Shown here: piece after piece, positions 61,887 through 64,000 of the stretch
Position numbering within the stretch: the first letter of the stretch is position 1
Layout of the letters: each line of letters opens with the position of its first letter
Position numbers and translations under genes: made by a program
Notes under the pieces: generated by a model
Database searches by the model: none
What the model was told of the DNA's origin: nothing
The model's input: the letters and a program-made list of their open reading frames with translations, nothing else
Origin: Cytidiella melzeri
Lineage: Eukaryota; Basidiomycota; Agaricomycetes; Polyporales; Irpicaceae
NCBI GenBank assembly: GCA_022592445.1
Contig: JABYQR010000019.1
Span: 208,330-272,329 of the forward strand
Reading direction: 5' to 3'
Length of the DNA stretch: 64,000 bases

Positions 61887-64000
61887 ATGTCTTCTGCATC
61901 ACGAGCAAAGGGGAAGGGAAAGGCCGTCGACGGACGATACTCAACCGACGCTAGGAAAGATTGCCCCCACTGCGGCGAATCCTTTGCTGTCAGGGGGTTT
62001 GCGTCCCATTTCAGGAAATGCAACGACCAGAAAAACCTTGATATGGTCATCGCAGCCCGCAGGCACGCGCTAGAACTCGCAGCAGAGCAGTCGCACTCAA
62101 CCCGCAAGCGTGCAGCAGACTGCGAGGTGCTTCAACGCACTCCGAAGCAAGGTACGAATACCCAGTTGTGCTACTAGTACATGCCCACTAATCCTGTTTA
62201 TTTAGGGCGGCTCATCAGGCAAAGAGACCCTGGACCCAGCACGAGCCGTTTGAGCTCTCCAGACTCTGGTGCACTCTTAATGTTCCCATTTCTCTCAGCA
62301 CACCATTTGACCTCCCGGGCCTTTGACAGAAACACCGCACGTCACTCACATGGACTGCCGGGTCGGGGTAAGTGTGCTCGCCGAGGTAGTTGACGCCACA
62401 GGGCTGGACATCGATGCAGAGGCTGTTGCCACCGGCGAGGAACCTGCTGGCAGTGAGCATCCAGAAGACGGTCAACATGAAGCAGCTCGGGTAGAAGACG
62501 AACCCCTTGAAGGCCAGGAGGACACCATGCCTCAAGTGATGCCCCCTATACTCTCGGTAGAACCAGAGGGCCCATCTGATAATCAAAGCTTCATGCCTGA
62601 GGCAGGTAAGACGCTCACCTTGTGTCCACCAAAGTTCGCTCGCACTGACATATTGTACACACTCGTTACACGTCATGTGAACATATAGAAGAGCCAGTGA
62701 CCAACCCCGTAGTCGATCCACGGACCAATCCAAAGGTCGACGACATCAGGGTCGAATACCACCGAGCTGCCGGTCTCTCACCGCGTTTCTTTGCACTGCA
62801 CGAATTCAGGCGGGAGAAGCGTACGATAGATCTCTCATTGTCGAAGTCCAACCCCTGGAAGCCGTTCAAGACTCGGTTGGACTTCGAAGTCGCCGAGTTC
62901 ACCCAGAAGGCCTGTCTCAACAAGTCGCTCATTGACGGCCTCTTCAAGCTTTTCCAGGCCGTCCTCAATACCCCCAAAAACCTCACTCTCGAGTCCTCTG
63001 ACGACGTGCAACGTGTGTGGGAGAGCGCAGCTTTGTATCATCCATCTTTCAGTTTGACGGAAATTAGCAAGCCATATGCGGGCGAAGACAAGGTCTTCAA
63101 CTTCCACTCGAGGTCGCTTTGGGACTGGGTCCTGTCTCAAGTACAAGATCCTTTGCTTGCGCCTTACATGGAATGGGATGCACAGCGGTTGTCCAAGTTC
63201 AACGGTACCAAATGGGTTTGTTTCTATGACGAGCCTTGGACTGCAAAAAAATTTGCGGAAGTTCAGGTGAGCATTGATTGTTGTAATTGGCTCGAACAGC
63301 TCTAATCGCGCAGCTGCCATCAGTCGGATGTCTCAAAGATTCGCGGTGATGGTAAGCCTCTTGCCATCATCTTGTGGGCAGACACCAGCGTGCTGTCCAC
63401 GTTCGGGACCCAAAAGGGTCATTATATCGTCGCTCGCCTTGGGAACCTCCCAATGTGGGTTCGCAATGGCAAATCTTTGGGCGGAGGACGTGTCGTGGGA
63501 TTTGTGCCAATTGTAAGTGTTCAGCTCAGAGCTTTGGCAAACGCATCAGCACTAATGAATGATTCCAGATTCAGGGGATGGTAGGAGAGCAGAGGAAGCC
63601 CGGCTTTGTGAACTGGAAGCAGGCAGTCTACCACGAGGCGTTCCACACTTTCCTCGATGAGGTTGCGTGCATTTCAAAGCTGGGTCGGGCGGTTTGCTGC
63701 GGCGATGATATCTTCCGCGTCTTGTTTCCAAATATCCACATTCTCTCCGCAGACTACGAAGAACAGTAACGTATTGTACAGTTCCCTCACGTGTTGTTGA
63801 ATTGACTGTTTCGCTCCTCGTCAGATGCCGTCTTGCGCTCATCAGAGGGCTCAATGGCTATCCCCCTGCGCGATTTGCCTCGTTCCGAAAGGAACATTGT
63901 CAGACTTGAGAACAAGGTATGCATACAGAAGTGCCGCGACAAATCAGGTGCTCGTTAGGAGGGTAGATTCACCTGATAAAGAGCGTCAACTGAAGGACTC
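61887..64000 (+). mobile_element. Plavaka-like (KDZ-related) transposon protein, 5' part, frameshifted
   Basis: Runs off the right edge. The N terminus MSSASRAKGKGKAVD is followed by a C2H2-type finger (CPHCGESFAVRGFASHFRKC). A poorly ordered acidic stretch follows, then DDIRVEYHRAAGLSPRFF, YHPSFSLTEISKPYAG, YMEWDAQRLSKFNGTKW and the block AIILWADTSVLSTFGTQKGH. HYIVARLGNLPMWVRNG and LSADYEEQC follow, then LIRGLNGYP. These are the ordered motifs of Plavaka elements common in agaricomycetes, in which DYEEQ...RG is followed by a CxICLVP motif. Here CAICLVPKGTLSDL is present but in the +1 frame: the run of five C at 63862-63866 is one base short. Beyond it the original frame ends in a stop. Introns in between are GT-AG and plausible. 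The copy is therefore probably inactive, or the base is a sequencing error. Confidence 0.72.
63862..63866 (+). other. frameshift point in the Plavaka-like gene
   Basis: TATCCCCCTGCGCG: with six C the CxIC motif would be read in frame; with five the frame runs to a stop within about 17 codons. A homopolymer is also a typical site of assembly error. Confidence 0.55.

Noticed and set aside
1..64000. CRISPR arrays, bacterial operons, ribosome-binding sites
   Set aside because: The sequence is eukaryotic with spliceosomal introns. No regularly spaced repeat array was found.

Overview
The window is nuclear DNA of a filamentous basidiomycete, most likely a wood-decay agaricomycete (Polyporales-like). 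Genes are compact and broken by many 45-65 nt introns with GT(R)NGT donors and CTRAY branch sites. The gene content includes fungal-only proteins (a DASH kinetochore subunit, fungal cystathionine gamma-synthase, agaricomycete-specific membrane proteins), remnants of a class II lignin-modifying peroxidase, and a Plavaka-type transposon. Exons below were joined by eye from splice signals and reading-frame continuity, and no database search was possible.

Left third (1-31.6 kb): housekeeping genes. In order: Mediator subunit MED27 (-), a mitochondrial LETM1-family protein (+), the Ski-complex TPR scaffold SKI3 (-), a low-complexity nuclear-type protein (-), a tiny stand-alone dsRNA-binding protein (+), a dual-specificity phosphatase of the CDKN3 type (-), an unknown protein (-), a Pro/Ser-rich single-pass membrane protein (+), tRNA-Leu(AAG), a multipass membrane protein (+), the telomere-capping subunit TEN1 (+), an alpha/beta-barrel-like protein (-), WDR83 (-) and LSM2 (+) from one divergent promoter, and an F-box/beta-propeller protein (-).

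Middle (31.6-53 kb): a dynamic region. Two near-identical cystathionine gamma-synthase genes (32.2-34.0 and 38.6-40.4 kb) bracket a broken class II peroxidase, a second peroxidase fragment and a 1.97 kb non-autonomous DNA transposon with almost perfect ~370 bp terminal inverted repeats. Next come two large paralogous genes of unknown function (41.7-45.9 kb + and 48.8-52.8 kb -). They face each other around the DASH subunit gene SPC34. Each encodes a roughly 1100-1200 residue beta-rich protein with a motif that faintly recalls the TULIP/P47 lipid-binding fold; this is the best candidate here for an undescribed protein family.

Right part (53-64 kb): about 3 kb without recognisable genes, a GRE2/DFR-like NAD(P) reductase (+), an apparently intact intron-bearing Tc1/IS630-type transposase (+), a multi-copy agaricomycete gene carrying an in-frame stop (-), and the 5' part of a Plavaka-like transposon (+) with a frameshift in its CxxC motif, running off the window. 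This end looks like a transposon-rich accumulation zone.
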